A stretch of 64,000 nucleotides of DNA from assembly GCA_016710595.1 (NCBI GenBank), contig JADJVM010000005.1, positions 62,001-126,000 of the forward strand, written 5' to 3'. This DNA comes from Niastella sp. Lineage in GTDB: Bacteria; Bacteroidota; Bacteroidia; Chitinophagales; Chitinophagaceae. A program made the translations under genes and the position numbers. Below the pieces are notes generated by a model, which had not been told where the DNA came from, did not search any database, and was given only the letters and a program-made list of their open reading frames with translations. Shown one piece after another: positions 8,521 through 18,482 of the stretch. Positions within the stretch are counted from its first letter, which is position 1, and each line of letters begins with the position of its first letter.

Positions 8521-11500
8521 TTACTGGGCCAATGAAATACGTACTTGTATCCCGGCCCGGGTATTGGTAGTAGGTGCACTGGATGAAATATAAGGTTTCA
8601 CTTTACGTTGTTCAAAGTATAATTTTACATTTACCCGGTTATTCAAATAATAATCTATGGTGGGGTTTATGGTAATGTCTTTACTACCACCGGTAGCAAA
8701 TCCGTTGTCCTGGTCAAGCCGGCTGTTTGCTGTTACATTATCCCTCACAGAAACCATCAGGTTAAAATTAATTTCATTATCTAATTTACCACTTCCATCT
8801 TTACTTAAGAATTTTGGTAATTTCAATCCTGCCAGTAACTTCATGCCCCGTTTACGGTAACCTGCGCCAATGGTATATTCTGTACTTCTTACTTCACTCA
8901 ATTGATAATCGTATAAACTCAAACTCAGGTTCCTTGATTTTGAATATTTAAGACTTGCCTGCATTTGATTTGTAAACATCATATCAAAACCTAGTAATGG
9001 AGAGAACTGTTCACCAATGGTGACATTTGGCACTAAGAAGTATGGAATATAATTATGCGAAACGGTATCATAAAAAGAAGGGTAGCCATACCGGGATACA
9101 TCCTGGTATAATAATGCGGAAGTAAATCCATTCATGCTTAGGTTGCCGGTATAGCGATGAGAAATATTAAAGGTTGTAAATATTTTGTCCAGCCCTTTTA
9201 TTTTTGAAAGTCCGTTATAATCTATACTCCAATTGGGTTTTGGCATGATTGCCCTAAACGGGTTGGACCGGATGTTTGAATTATTTTGTTTTATTAAAGC
9301 TACTTTCTCCGGATCCTGGCCTGTATAAGCAGCAATGAATGATGGTATCAAAACATCTACTGCATATTTACTATATCCATAATAATATCCATTTGCATCT
9401 ACCGGGTTTGTTTGTTGCATGGTATATGGGTTCTTCTGGCCTACCCTGCGTGATAGGATTACCCGATAGTCCTGGAATTTTTGGAAAGTTGCTGAAATGC
9501 GGTTGGGATCAAATTTTTCAAACAGGGTTTTAAAGGCAATATAGCTTACATCAAAACCACCGCCTGTATAAGGGTTCAGGTGTTGAAATTTACGATTGAT
9601 GCCACCACTGGTATCAATATATCTAAAGGTTTCGCTGTAATTTTTATTGAATGATTTACTAATGTTAACCGAGATCATTAAATCTCTTACCGGTTCTAAA
9701 GTTCCTGTAAGGGTGATGCGCTGATCTAAATTTTGCTGAAAGAGGTTATTAAAATTTGTATCTCTTGTAATAAGCCCCTGTGCTGCTTTTCGGTTTAGCC
9801 AATTACTATCGGGTTGCTTACCCAAAATAAAATCGAAGCCGGGAGCCATGCTCTTAAAGTCCTGGCCAAAATGTTGGGTGCTATCCATATAGCCTGGTAA
9901 CCTCGTATTGGCATTATCCGAAATTGAAAAATTTACTTGTTTTACACTGGTAAGCAGTTTGCCAAAAACTCTTGCTGCAGTGCCTACATAAGGCATGGCT
10001 GTTTTATCTACTACACGCCGGGTGCGAACTACCTTTTTACCACTCTTTAGGGTAACACTATCTTTTACCCTGGTAATACGGTTTTTCCATTTTTCTTTAT
10101 CATCAATATTTTTAGGTTGATCTAACTGGCGCAACCATTTACTTTTTTGATACAAACGATTAAAGTCTAAAATGGCAGTAGCTTCTGATTGTTGCCCATT
10201 TTCCAGGAAGTTACCCAGCTCTACAGCCAGGCGGCTCGCCCCAATCCATCGATAGGTAGCCTGGTATTTTAAATTTATGGTTGTCCAATCCAATATGGGT
10301 AATTTGGCCATTGGCAAAGTATATCCAAATGCTACGGATTGATTGAAGATGGTATTCCTTCCTCCTTTAAGCAAATTATGCCAAACACTATCTTTCTTTT
10401 CTTTTGTATCTAACCGGCCATAAGGTTCATCCACCCGTGAGTTATTGGTAGCCGTATAATCAAAATTCAAAGATCGGGTGAGGTTCCATCTTACAATATA
10501 ATCCCGCTGAAACAATAAATATTTATCATAAGTTTCAGGAATACGATATTTATCATCGCCCCCAATACTTCTTGGGCGCACTACGCCAAACTGCCTGCTA
10601 ATATCGGCCCGGAAAGTAAGTTGTGAGGGAATATAATTAAAATTAAAATCCTTCACCAGGTCAAACCATTTTGTTTTGCTTTTCTTAAATAGTTTTTTAA
10701 AGGGTTCGATATATTTTGGTTGTGGTGCAAAATTATATCCTATTACGCCCCGATGCCTGGTTACATCATTATATTCTATAAGCGGATTATGGCTATAGGT
10801 ATTAATATAAGAATAGCTTACATCAATATTGGATATATCATATATCTGTGGCGCCTTACCATTTGTTTTCATCTTACGTACATTGGTAAAGCTGATAGAT
10901 TTTATAGAAGTAAAATCAACTGCGGCATTACGTATCGAGTCTTTTTTGGATGAGGCGGCAGTTTTTATTTTGTCTTTTAATTTAATATCCTGGTCATAAG
11001 GATCATACTCCGGTGTACTTACAGATTGTGTGTAGCTTGCCTGCACAGGAATAGAAAGCCCGGTGCTTTTAGGGAGTAATTTTCCTAATTCCAAATTGGC
11101 TGCTACATCAAATTGATAAAAATTATCCCGGTACCTTTCATTCACCCTTTGTTCTAAAGTACCAAAGCCATTGGTATGCATATTACCCGATAGCGATAAA
11201 GTACCCAGGTCGGCAAGATTTACATCTACCCTGCCCAATGCGGCAACACCTCCTTTTTCATCAATAGAACCCAACCTTAATTCATTTACCCAAACTTCGC
11301 CACATGCTATTTCGGTTTTGGTATTTTCTACTCCTATCAATATGCCTCTTATTTGCCCCAGGTTTGGATTTCCCATTACTGAGTATGTTTGGCCATTATC
11401 CTGTAATTCCTTATAAATCTGTCCCAATGGTGAAGAGGAGAGATTCCTGTTTTGTTTTAAACGGGTAAGCGCCAGCAGATCAACATCCAATGTGTTTGCG

Positions 11501-14500
11501 GGGTTCCAAAGTGTATCATTGTATGTATCAGAATCGGGGTTTAAACTACCGGCAGAAAGTGGCGTTAGTTTTAACGGAACTCTTATTTCATAATAATTAC
11601 TTACAAAGTCTGTCCCCATTCTTATTACGGCTGTAAGATCATCATCATGCAGGGATGGGGCTGTTTTTACTGCCTCTTCAGCATGTATGTACATCATCAT
11701 TCTTTTAAACTGCCGCAAGTCTCTATCAGCATAGGTTTGAAACACTGCTTTTGCATCTCCTTTTTCCAGGCCGCAAAATTGCAGCGTCATGGCCTGTTCG
11801 TTCTGTAATAAATTCACACCATTGTTGCTGGTAGTTTGTACCCTTTCAATTTCCCTGGGGGTACGATAAGGTAATGGTGTTCTTTTATCATTCTCCTCAA
11901 TGTTTACAGCACCTACATTTAATATAGTAGTAGTGGCAGGGTTGTAAATGCCACTGGAATCTACCCTGTATTGAAACTTACGCCAAATGTTGCGGGTAAG
12001 TTGTAACTCTCCAAAACGCAATACCACGCTATCTTCAAAACCGGTCATGAACATTCGGATAAAACGGATTGATTTAAAATCGGGGATGTTTCCAATTTTT
12101 TTATTGTAACCCGAAATGGGTATCCGAAACTGGTACCAGGTTTCATTTCTAAATTGGCCGTTTACTAAATTTACACCCACCACTTTTTTATCTACAATAA
12201 AGTTATTTCCAATCTGCATTTGGGTAGCATCAGATTTTTGAATATCTACTACATATTGAAAATATTCTTCGGTTTCATTTAAGGTATTGTCTCTGTTTAA
12301 ATCTTCTGCATCAGGGTAAAGTGTGGCAGCAGAAGTAAATTCACTTCCGGTATTGATGGGAGAATTCCCGCTTGGCCCATTATAACTTTTATACCTTTCT
12401 AAAATACCATCACCGGCGCCAAAACCGGCATCCCGGTAATTGCGGTAATTATCTGCAGAAGGATCTTTAATGGCATCCTGATAAATTTGAGAATTAGTGC
12501 CAAAATCTGCTGCCAATTGATTTAAATAATCCTGGCGTTTTTGTACTTCATCTTCATCCGAAAGCCCATCTAAACCTACATCCTGGTATTTCCTGTCTTC
12601 TGCGATATTGCTAAAGGCGTTGGTTACCTGAATAGGATTGCGTGGCACACGGCCCCATACGGTACTATCTACAGGCGACGGGGCATTGGGAGTAGGCAAT
12701 CCATTTTCATAAAATCGCCGACCATCTTTTAAGATATCTTCTGATACATTTCCCAGGTTAAAATATAATTTACCACCTGTAGTACCCTGGTATTGAGGTA
12801 AGATAAATGGATCCTGCATCCAGAATTCGATGAACTCAATATTTGCACTTTCAAAATCAGTTTGGTCAATGCTTCGCATCAAACCGCCCCATCGTTTTTT
12901 TGGATTCTTAAGTTTTCCATCTGCTGCAACTTCGGCAAGGCCCGATGTGTAGTTATAAGGCCCACGGTTTTCAGGATAGTAGGCCAGGTCAAAAGTTACC
13001 AACTGGCTTTCACCAAAACCTGTTGTACGTTGTGGAAATATTTCTTTTTGATAAACTGCCCGCACCCGGGGGTCACTCAGCAGGTTCGCATCAGAAATGG
13101 GATTATTGGCACCCCGGTATTGTTGTAATGTTTGCTCAATTTGGTACCAGGCAATTTTTGCCCTGTTTTTACCATAAATCAAATTGTTATTGGAGTCTGC
13201 TTCAGGAAACATATTGTTTCCGAAAACATCGGTGGCCCCTGATGGGGTAGAAGCCAGCATCCAGCTAATGGGTGGAAAACGCAGGTCAATGCCTGATTTA
13301 CTGCCTTCAAAATCATCAATATAAATTACTCCATTTTTGCCCCGCCCTATTTGCGGCGCATGACCGGGTTTCAGCATAGCTGCTTCTGCATATACATTTA
13401 TAGCAGATGGTGCTGTAGTAGAATAAAAAGGTAACTTATCTAACCACTTGGTAAGCCGTGGAAAATCGGTTCTATAATTCACATCTACTCCATACATTGA
13501 ATTGCGTATAGGGTCTTCATTTAAATTTACTTTTGTAAAGAACGGCCTTTCGCTAAGCCTTACTGCCGTTGCGCCAAATGAAAGTTGCTGGCGGGCGGTG
13601 TTCTTTGCCAGGTAGTCTAATCGCAGGCCCATATAAGAACGTTGCTGTAAACCAAAGCTGGCATTATTTTCTGAGTTTACCTGTACTGGTAAGCCGGAGT
13701 TTAAAATGGCCTGGTTTGTAATCCTGATAGTTCCTAAATCATAATTAATATCATAATCTACTCCTTCTTGTAACAAGCGCCCACCGGCAGTAACAGAAAC
13801 AGATCCCTTTGGTACATTGTATCCAATGCTGATATCAGAAGAACCGGTGCTTTTTGAAATTCCTTTCAGCATAAACCGGTTCAGGTTAGGATATTGTTGT
13901 GCCACTGCTTTAATAGAATCGTACAATACATAAAACAAAGTGTCTTTTGCAGTAGGTGGTACGGTAGTATAAATTTGAGAAGCCAAATCCCGGCCAAAGG
14001 GTTCTAATACCGGGAAAATCACCCTGCTATAAGGTGATACCACGGTAAAGTTTTCTACATAATCAAACACCCCATCCGGTTGCGGATCCAGTTGGCTATT
14101 GAGCCTATCTAAATTTATTAACGAAATAATGGGAGTACCCTGGTTGCGATTGCCAAATGGCACATATCTTTTTGCCCCAAGGCCTGGCTCCTGGTACACT
14201 ACATCTAATTTAAAATCTTCGGGTGTTAAAGCGCCATAGCCAATGGTATATACATTCTTCATCATCAGCTTCCATATAGGAAGGCTGGTGCGTTGTGATG
14301 TGGCTTTTAATAATTTTAAGAATAAAACTTTTTGTGTAGCCGTAGAACTATCAGGTGGTACGTCTTGCGAAAATTCACCTACCTGGTAAATCCTGCCATT
14401 ATAGGAATATTGAAAAGCAACTGCCAATACATCATCCGGCTGTAAGGGCTGGCTTAATGATAAACTTCCTACCTGCCTGTTAAAAATATATTGAGTAGAA

Positions 14501-15762
14501 TCTAATTTCCTGGCAAATGTTTTTTCAAAATCCTGTACCGGGCTCAAGCCAAGGTTGATGAGGTTATTATACACCATGGCCGGGTTTCTTGCATCCGGTT
14601 GATTGATTATTTTAGAATATAGATCATTTGAATTATTGGCGGGTACTGGTGGTGCCGGTAATGGATTAATGATGGGTATTGGACGATATGGAGTATCTTC
14701 TGCCAGGTCCATCAGCCCTACTACATCCCGGGTTTCGGTGGTGGTGCCGTTTTTATTGGTTACCCACACTTCTAATTTTAAGATTTGTACAGGGCTGGTG
14801 ATTGCCGGCAGGTTGCTCATTAATTTATTATAGTTCCTGCGAAAATATTGTGCTAATAAAAAGTGACGGTTTTCTTCATATTCATCTGCACTTATTTCAA
14901 AAGGCTGGGCGGCAGCGCCACCTTGCAGGTTCATGCTTTGCCGTTGCGATTTTTGATTTGCCAGTACGGTAGTAATATATAATTTTCCAAATTGCAATTG
15001 TGTTTTTAAACCAAACAATTGTTGTGCACCCGGTATCAGGGTACCTTTACTTGCAAAACTTACGTTGCCGGCTTCAAATCTTTTAATGATATCATCATCT
15101 GAACCAGTATAATCTAATTTAAGCTGGTTATCTACATCAAAATTTGCCAGGGTATTATAGTTTATCGGGAACTTAAGTTTGTCCCCAATATTTGCATTTA
15201 CATTTACCTGTGCATTCATATTAAAATCAAAACCACCATTGCTTCTTGCTCTTTCCGGCAGGGTTGGGTTATTGGTTCGCTGGCCCTGGTAACCTGCTGT
15301 AATATCTACATTTCCCTGTGGGCTGATTTCAATCTTTCCATTTCCAAAAAGGCGGTTAAATAAATTATCAGAAAGAGAAAGTTTTGGACGGGTAAGTTTA
15401 CCCCTGTTTAAAATACTGGTAGTATTGGCCCTTTTTTGAAAATATTCGTTTTCGGCCTGGCGGTTACGCATGGCCCAATATTCATCAAAGCTATAGGTAA
15501 CCGGTACCCGGTAATAACGATCCCCAATTTTTTCGTAAATCGTATAGCGCCGGTTAATGGCATCATATACTACTGAATCTTTCAGGTTCGATGGAGTAAA
15601 ATCATATACTCCCCTGTTACCGGATGAGAGCATATCTCCCCTGTTATCGGTTATGGGATAATGAAGCTTGGTGCTATCTTGTGCAAAGCTATATGTGGTG
15701 GAAAGCAATAAGAGTACAAATTGCACAAAAACTGCAAACCCTAATTTTCTGATAAACGGCAT
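8521..15762 (-). CDS. sprA: Type IX secretion outer-membrane translocon SprA/Sov
   Basis: 2,413 residues, the size typical of SprA (Sov in Porphyromonas), the very large beta-barrel forming the type IX export channel. A signal peptide covers about residues 1-27 (hydrophobic core then SFAQ). The chain is rich in aromatic and beta-strand sequence throughout. Recognisable elements include the early TAGYQGQRTNNPTLPER region, the IYIDDFEGSKSGID motif in the central part, and repeated GRVDVNLADLGTLSLSG-like strands. Family knowledge places it in the outer membrane with partners such as PorV. It is followed upstream in the same direction by ruvA (30 nt). A TATTTTTC element three bases before the ATG is one mismatch from the -7 consensus, so a promoter of its own is possible. 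The neighbouring terminator at 8474-8500 ends transcription. Confidence 0.95.
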   Translation of the reverse strand: MPFIRKLGFAVFVQFVLLLLSTTYSFAQDSTKLHYPITDNRGDMLSSGNRGVYDFTPSNLKDSVVYDAINRRYTIYEKIGDRYYRVPVTYSFDEYWAMRNRQAENEYFQKRANTTSILNRGKLTRPKLSLSDNLFNRLFGNGKIEISPQGNVDITAGYQGQRTNNPTLPERARSNGGFDFNMNAQVNVNANIGDKLKFPINYNTLANFDVDNQLKLDYTGSDDDIIKRFEAGNVSFASKGTLIPGAQQLFGLKTQLQFGKLYITTVLANQKSQRQSMNLQGGAAAQPFEISADEYEENRHFLLAQYFRRNYNKLMSNLPAITSPVQILKLEVWVTNKNGTTTETRDVVGLMDLAEDTPYRPIPIINPLPAPPVPANNSNDLYSKIINQPDARNPAMVYNNLINLGLSPVQDFEKTFARKLDSTQYIFNRQVGSLSLSQPLQPDDVLAVAFQYSYNGRIYQVGEFSQDVPPDSSTATQKVLFLKLLKATSQRTSLPIWKLMMKNVYTIGYGALTPEDFKLDVVYQEPGLGAKRYVPFGNRNQGTPIISLINLDRLNSQLDPQPDGVFDYVENFTVVSPYSRVIFPVLEPFGRDLASQIYTTVPPTAKDTLFYVLYDSIKAVAQQYPNLNRFMLKGISKSTGSSDISIGYNVPKGSVSVTAGGRLLQEGVDYDINYDLGTIRITNQAILNSGLPVQVNSENNASFGLQQRSYMGLRLDYLAKNTARQQLSFGATAVRLSERPFFTKVNLNEDPIRNSMYGVDVNYRTDFPRLTKWLDKLPFYSTTAPSAINVYAEAAMLKPGHAPQIGRGKNGVIYIDDFEGSKSGIDLRFPPISWMLASTPSGATDVFGNNMFPEADSNNNLIYGKNRAKIAWYQIEQTLQQYRGANNPISDANLLSDPRVRAVYQKEIFPQRTTGFGESQLVTFDLAYYPENRGPYNYTSGLAEVAADGKLKNPKKRWGGLMRSIDQTDFESANIEFIEFWMQDPFILPQYQGTTGGKLYFNLGNVSEDILKDGRRFYENGLPTPNAPSPVDSTVWGRVPRNPIQVTNAFSNIAEDRKYQDVGLDGLSDEDEVQKRQDYLNQLAADFGTNSQIYQDAIKDPSADNYRNYRDAGFGAGDGILERYKSYNGPSGNSPINTGSEFTSAATLYPDAEDLNRDNTLNETEEYFQYVVDIQKSDATQMQIGNNFIVDKKVVGVNLVNGQFRNETWYQFRIPISGYNKKIGNIPDFKSIRFIRMFMTGFEDSVVLRFGELQLTRNIWRKFQYRVDSSGIYNPATTTILNVGAVNIEENDKRTPLPYRTPREIERVQTTSNNGVNLLQNEQAMTLQFCGLEKGDAKAVFQTYADRDLRQFKRMMMYIHAEEAVKTAPSLHDDDLTAVIRMGTDFVSNYYEIRVPLKLTPLSAGSLNPDSDTYNDTLWNPANTLDVDLLALTRLKQNRNLSSSPLGQIYKELQDNGQTYSVMGNPNLGQIRGILIGVENTKTEIACGEVWVNELRLGSIDEKGGVAALGRVDVNLADLGTLSLSGNMHTNGFGTLEQRVNERYRDNFYQFDVAANLELGKLLPKSTGLSIPVQASYTQSVSTPEYDPYDQDIKLKDKIKTAASSKKDSIRNAAVDFTSIKSISFTNVRKMKTNGKAPQIYDISNIDVSYSYINTYSHNPLIEYNDVTRHRGVIGYNFAPQPKYIEPFKKLFKKSKTKWFDLVKDFNFNYIPSQLTFRADISRQFGVVRPRSIGGDDKYRIPETYDKYLLFQRDYIVRWNLTRSLNFDYTATNNSRVDEPYGRLDTKEKKDSVWHNLLKGGRNTIFNQSVAFGYTLPMAKLPILDWTTINLKYQATYRWIGASRLAVELGNFLENGQQSEATAILDFNRLYQKSKWLRQLDQPKNIDDKEKWKNRITRVKDSVTLKSGKKVVRTRRVVDKTAMPYVGTAARVFGKLLTSVKQVNFSISDNANTRLPGYMDSTQHFGQDFKSMAPGFDFILGKQPDSNWLNRKAAQGLITRDTNFNNLFQQNLDQRITLTGTLEPVRDLMISVNISKSFNKNYSETFRYIDTSGGINRKFQHLNPYTGGGFDVSYIAFKTLFEKFDPNRISATFQKFQDYRVILSRRVGQKNPYTMQQTNPVDANGYYYGYSKYAVDVLIPSFIAAYTGQDPEKVALIKQNNSNIRSNPFRAIMPKPNWSIDYNGLSKIKGLDKIFTTFNISHRYTGNLSMNGFTSALLYQDVSRYGYPSFYDTVSHNYIPYFLVPNVTIGEQFSPLLGFDMMFTNQMQASLKYSKSRNLSLSLYDYQLSEVRSTEYTIGAGYRKRGMKLLAGLKLPKFLSKDGSGKLDNEINFNLMVSVRDNVTANSRLDQDNGFATGGSKDITINPTIDYYLNNRVNVKLYFEQRKVKPYISSSAPTTNTRAGIQVRISLAQ

Positions 15763-15792
15763 TCGGAAAAATAAATTAACGTATAGTTTTTG

Positions 15793-16380
15793 TCAAATTG
15801 CTTTTAAGGCTTTTTTAATCAATACTTCTAACTGATCTATGTTAGGTTCTGATTTATTTACTTTTATGAGCGCCTGCTCTGCCTGAACCCTTGAAATACC
15901 CAGGGCCATTAGTGCAGTTAACGCATCGTAATCTAAATTATTATACTCAATCCCCACAGTTCCGGCAACGCCGGTTTCATGCTTACCCAGTTTATCTTTT
16001 AATTCTAAAACAAGTCTTTCAGCCGTTTTCTTACCTATTCCCTTTACCCTTTCTAATTGCTTTGAATTACCGGTTAAAATATAACCACTAACTTCTTCGG
16101 CTTTAAGAGAAGACAACATCATACGTGCAGTTGCTGCCCCAACCCCCGAAACACCAATCAATAATACGAATATTTCTTTTTCACGGGGAGTAAAAAAACC
16201 AAAGATATTATGCGCATCTTCTTTTACCTGCAAATGCGTATATAACTTCACCTTTTCCAGGTTTTGTATGGCTGAATAGGTGTTTAGGCTAATGTTAACT
16301 TCATATCCTACCCCATTTACATCCATATAAACCATTGCCGGACTTTTAAAACTCAATCTCCCTTCAAGGTATGCGTACAT
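15793..16380 (-). CDS. ruvA: Holliday junction branch migration protein RuvA
   Basis: I begin at ATG 16380 (MYAYLEGRL), giving 195 residues, the normal RuvA length. A longer reading to 16443 adds 21 residues unlike the family. Domain I (OB fold) covers about 1-65 with VNGVGYEVNIS. Domain II has two helix-hairpin-helix motifs: LLIGVSGVGAATARMML (about 72-90) and LERVKGIGKKTAERLVLELKDKL (about 108-130). Domain III (about 148-195, ALTALMALGISRVQAEQAL) is the part that contacts the RuvB motor. RuvA binds four-way junctions as a tetramer. The gene lies directly upstream of sprA on the same strand, an arrangement I recall from other Bacteroidota. Confidence 0.96.
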   Translation of the reverse strand: MYAYLEGRLSFKSPAMVYMDVNGVGYEVNISLNTYSAIQNLEKVKLYTHLQVKEDAHNIFGFFTPREKEIFVLLIGVSGVGAATARMMLSSLKAEEVSGYILTGNSKQLERVKGIGKKTAERLVLELKDKLGKHETGVAGTVGIEYNNLDYDALTALMALGISRVQAEQALIKVNKSEPNIDQLEVLIKKALKAI

Positions 16381-16456
16381 ATTAAATGATGTATAACAGC
16401 GAAAATAAGGATTTTTTTGCCAGTAGGCTGTGTAAAACTGCAATATGAATTTACCC

Positions 16457-16464
16457 TACTTTTG
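16457..16464 (+). promoter_or_regulatory. TAnnTTTG -7 element of fabH
   Basis: TACTTTTG matches the Bacteroidota -7 consensus exactly, 43 nt before the fabH ATG, in the ruvA/fabH divergent gap. No good -33 TTTG was found at 18 nt spacing. Confidence 0.45.
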
Positions 16465-16507
16465 TTATTGAATTATAAAACAAAAAATAGGAATTAAAGA
16501 AACGGTT

Positions 16508-17497
16508 ATGAGCAAAATACAAGCTACTATTACCGGGGTAGGTGGATATGTACCCGATTATAAGCTTACCAATAAAGAATTGGAAACCATGGTAGATACC
16601 AATGACGAATGGATACGCACCCGTACCGGCATTGAAGAAAGGCGTATCTTAAAAGAACCTGGCCTGGGAAGCAGTGATATGGCAGTAGAAGCCGTAAAAG
16701 ACTTATGCAAAAAAAGAGGAATATCTCCCCAGGATATTGATTGTTTAATCTGTGCCACTGTAACGCCGGATTTAGTTTTTCCTGCCACAGCAAATATAAT
16801 ATGCGACAAAGCAGGTATTCAAAATGTGTGCAGTTTTGATGTGGGAGCCGCTTGTTCTGGTTTTTTATATGCCCTGAGTACCGGCTCCGCATTTATTGAA
16901 AGTGGGCGTTATAAAAAAGTAGTTGTAGTGGGGGTTGATAAAATGAGCAGCATTATAGATTATAGCGACCGTGCCACCTGCATTATTTTTGGTGATGGTG
17001 CCGGTTGTGTTTTACTGGAACCAACAACCGAAGATGTGGGTATTAAAGACACAATTTTGAGGAGTGATGGTAACGGCAGGCATTACTTGCATATGAAAGC
17101 CGGTGGCTCTGTAAAACCCGCCACTATAGAAACGGTACTTGCAAAACAACATTTTGTGTACCAGGAAGGACAAGCCGTATTTAAGTTTGCCGTAAAAGGT
17201 ATGGCCGATGTGAGCTATGAACTCATGCAACGGAATAACCTTTCCGCCAATGATATTGCCTGGCTGGTACCTCACCAGGCAAACCTGCGAATAATAGATG
17301 CTACTGCAAACCGGATGGAATTGCCCCGTGAAAAAGTGATGATCAATATCCAGAAATATGGAAATACTACAGCAGCTACTTTACCCTTATGCCTTTGGGA
17401 TTGGGAAAAGAAATTAAAAAAGAATGACAATATTATTTTAGCTGCTTTTGGCGGGGGTTTTACCTGGGGCGCAATTTGGATTAAATGGGGATATTGA
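16508..17497 (+). CDS. fabH: Beta-ketoacyl-ACP synthase III
   Basis: 329 residues. FabH condenses acetyl-CoA (or a branched starter) with malonyl-ACP to start fatty-acid synthesis in the cytoplasm. The catalytic triad is complete: Cys116 in GAACSGF, His256 in PHQAN and Asn286 in YGNTTAA. The N-terminus shows the typical TNDEWIRTRTGI-ERRI segment that lines the CoA site. Length is normal. It converges on rsgA with only a 12-nt gap and no visible terminator. The other condensing enzyme (fabF) and acpP are 31 kb away in their own operon. Confidence 0.97.
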   Translation: MSKIQATITGVGGYVPDYKLTNKELETMVDTNDEWIRTRTGIEERRILKEPGLGSSDMAVEAVKDLCKKRGISPQDIDCLICATVTPDLVFPATANIICDKAGIQNVCSFDVGAACSGFLYALSTGSAFIESGRYKKVVVVGVDKMSSIIDYSDRATCIIFGDGAGCVLLEPTTEDVGIKDTILRSDGNGRHYLHMKAGGSVKPATIETVLAKQHFVYQEGQAVFKFAVKGMADVSYELMQRNNLSANDIAWLVPHQANLRIIDATANRMELPREKVMINIQKYGNTTAATLPLCLWDWEKKLKKNDNIILAAFGGGFTWGAIWIKWGY

Positions 17498-17509
17498 TAC
17501 ATTCATGCA

Positions 17510-18427
17510 TCACCATTTTTGATCCATGATGCTATCCCGGATACTTAGATAACTCAGGTATCTTTCTTCAAATATTTTTCCTTTGGCTACGGCTGCTTTT
17601 ATAGCACAGCCTGGCTCATCAATATGGTTACAATTATTGAACCTGCAATTTTGTATTAAGCTTCGCATTTCAGGAAAATAATGAGAGAGTTCATCTTTCT
17701 TTATATCGGCGAGCCCCATTTCCCGGATCCCGGGTGTGTCAATTATTTTCCCGGTTTGCGGCAGGTCAAACATTTCGGCGAAAGTAGTTGTATGCATCCC
17801 TTTACCGCTCCATGCACTTACATCCTGTGTCTTTAAATCTAAATGTGGAAATAGTTTATTAATAAATGTAGATTTTCCCACACCGGAATGCCCACTCAGT
17901 AAAGTGGTCTTGCCTTTCAATAAACTTATAATTTCATCTACCCCTTTATTTTCATCTATGCTCATGCTGTACATTTCGTAACCGATGGGTTCATAAATTT
18001 TTCGGGCAAGCAATAATTTTTCCATTTCTTTTTTGCCCCATAAATCTGCTTTATTCCATACAATGATAGCTTTTACATGATACGCTTCGGCTGTTACAAG
18101 AAAGCGGTCTATAAATCCAAATGATGTTTTAGGATCTTTCAATGTAGCAAATAATAAACTCTGATCTACATTAGCAGCTACTATGTGATGTTGATTTTTA
18201 TTGTGCGGCGATACCCGGTTTATATAATTATGCCTTGCATCTACCGAGGTAATTATATTATCTTCTCCATCCTGCTCTACCTGTACCCAATCTCCCACTG
18301 CTACCGGGTTGGTAGAAGTTATATTATCTATTTTTAGTTTCCCTTTAATGCGGGCATGATACAGTTTACCGGCTTCATCTTTTACCTGGTACCAGCTTCC
18401 GGTTGATTTATATACAAGTGCATGCAT
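17510..18427 (-). CDS. rsgA: Ribosome small subunit-dependent GTPase RsgA
   Basis: 305 residues from ATG 18427 (MHALVYKS). A longer ORF to 18454 adds nine unlikely residues. Layout: N-terminal OB fold (about 1-75, ending VDARHNYINRVSP), circularly permuted GTPase domain with NKAD (G4) before GHSGVGKST (G1) and DTPGIRE (G3), and a C-terminal zinc motif with Cys-x5-Cys-x-His-x5-Cys. RsgA is a late 30S-subunit assembly factor. TTTTG lies four bases before the ATG, close to the -7 pattern discussed in the findings. It is convergent with fabH. The bat genes lie upstream in the same direction. Confidence 0.96.
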   Translation of the reverse strand: MHALVYKSTGSWYQVKDEAGKLYHARIKGKLKIDNITSTNPVAVGDWVQVEQDGEDNIITSVDARHNYINRVSPHNKNQHHIVAANVDQSLLFATLKDPKTSFGFIDRFLVTAEAYHVKAIIVWNKADLWGKKEMEKLLLARKIYEPIGYEMYSMSIDENKGVDEIISLLKGKTTLLSGHSGVGKSTFINKLFPHLDLKTQDVSAWSGKGMHTTTFAEMFDLPQTGKIIDTPGIREMGLADIKKDELSHYFPEMRSLIQNCRFNNCNHIDEPGCAIKAAVAKGKIFEERYLSYLSIRDSIMDQKW

Positions 18428-18482
18428 ATTGCAAAATAAGGATTCCCCAAGCAATTAAAAGAATTAATAAAACAAGGTTTTC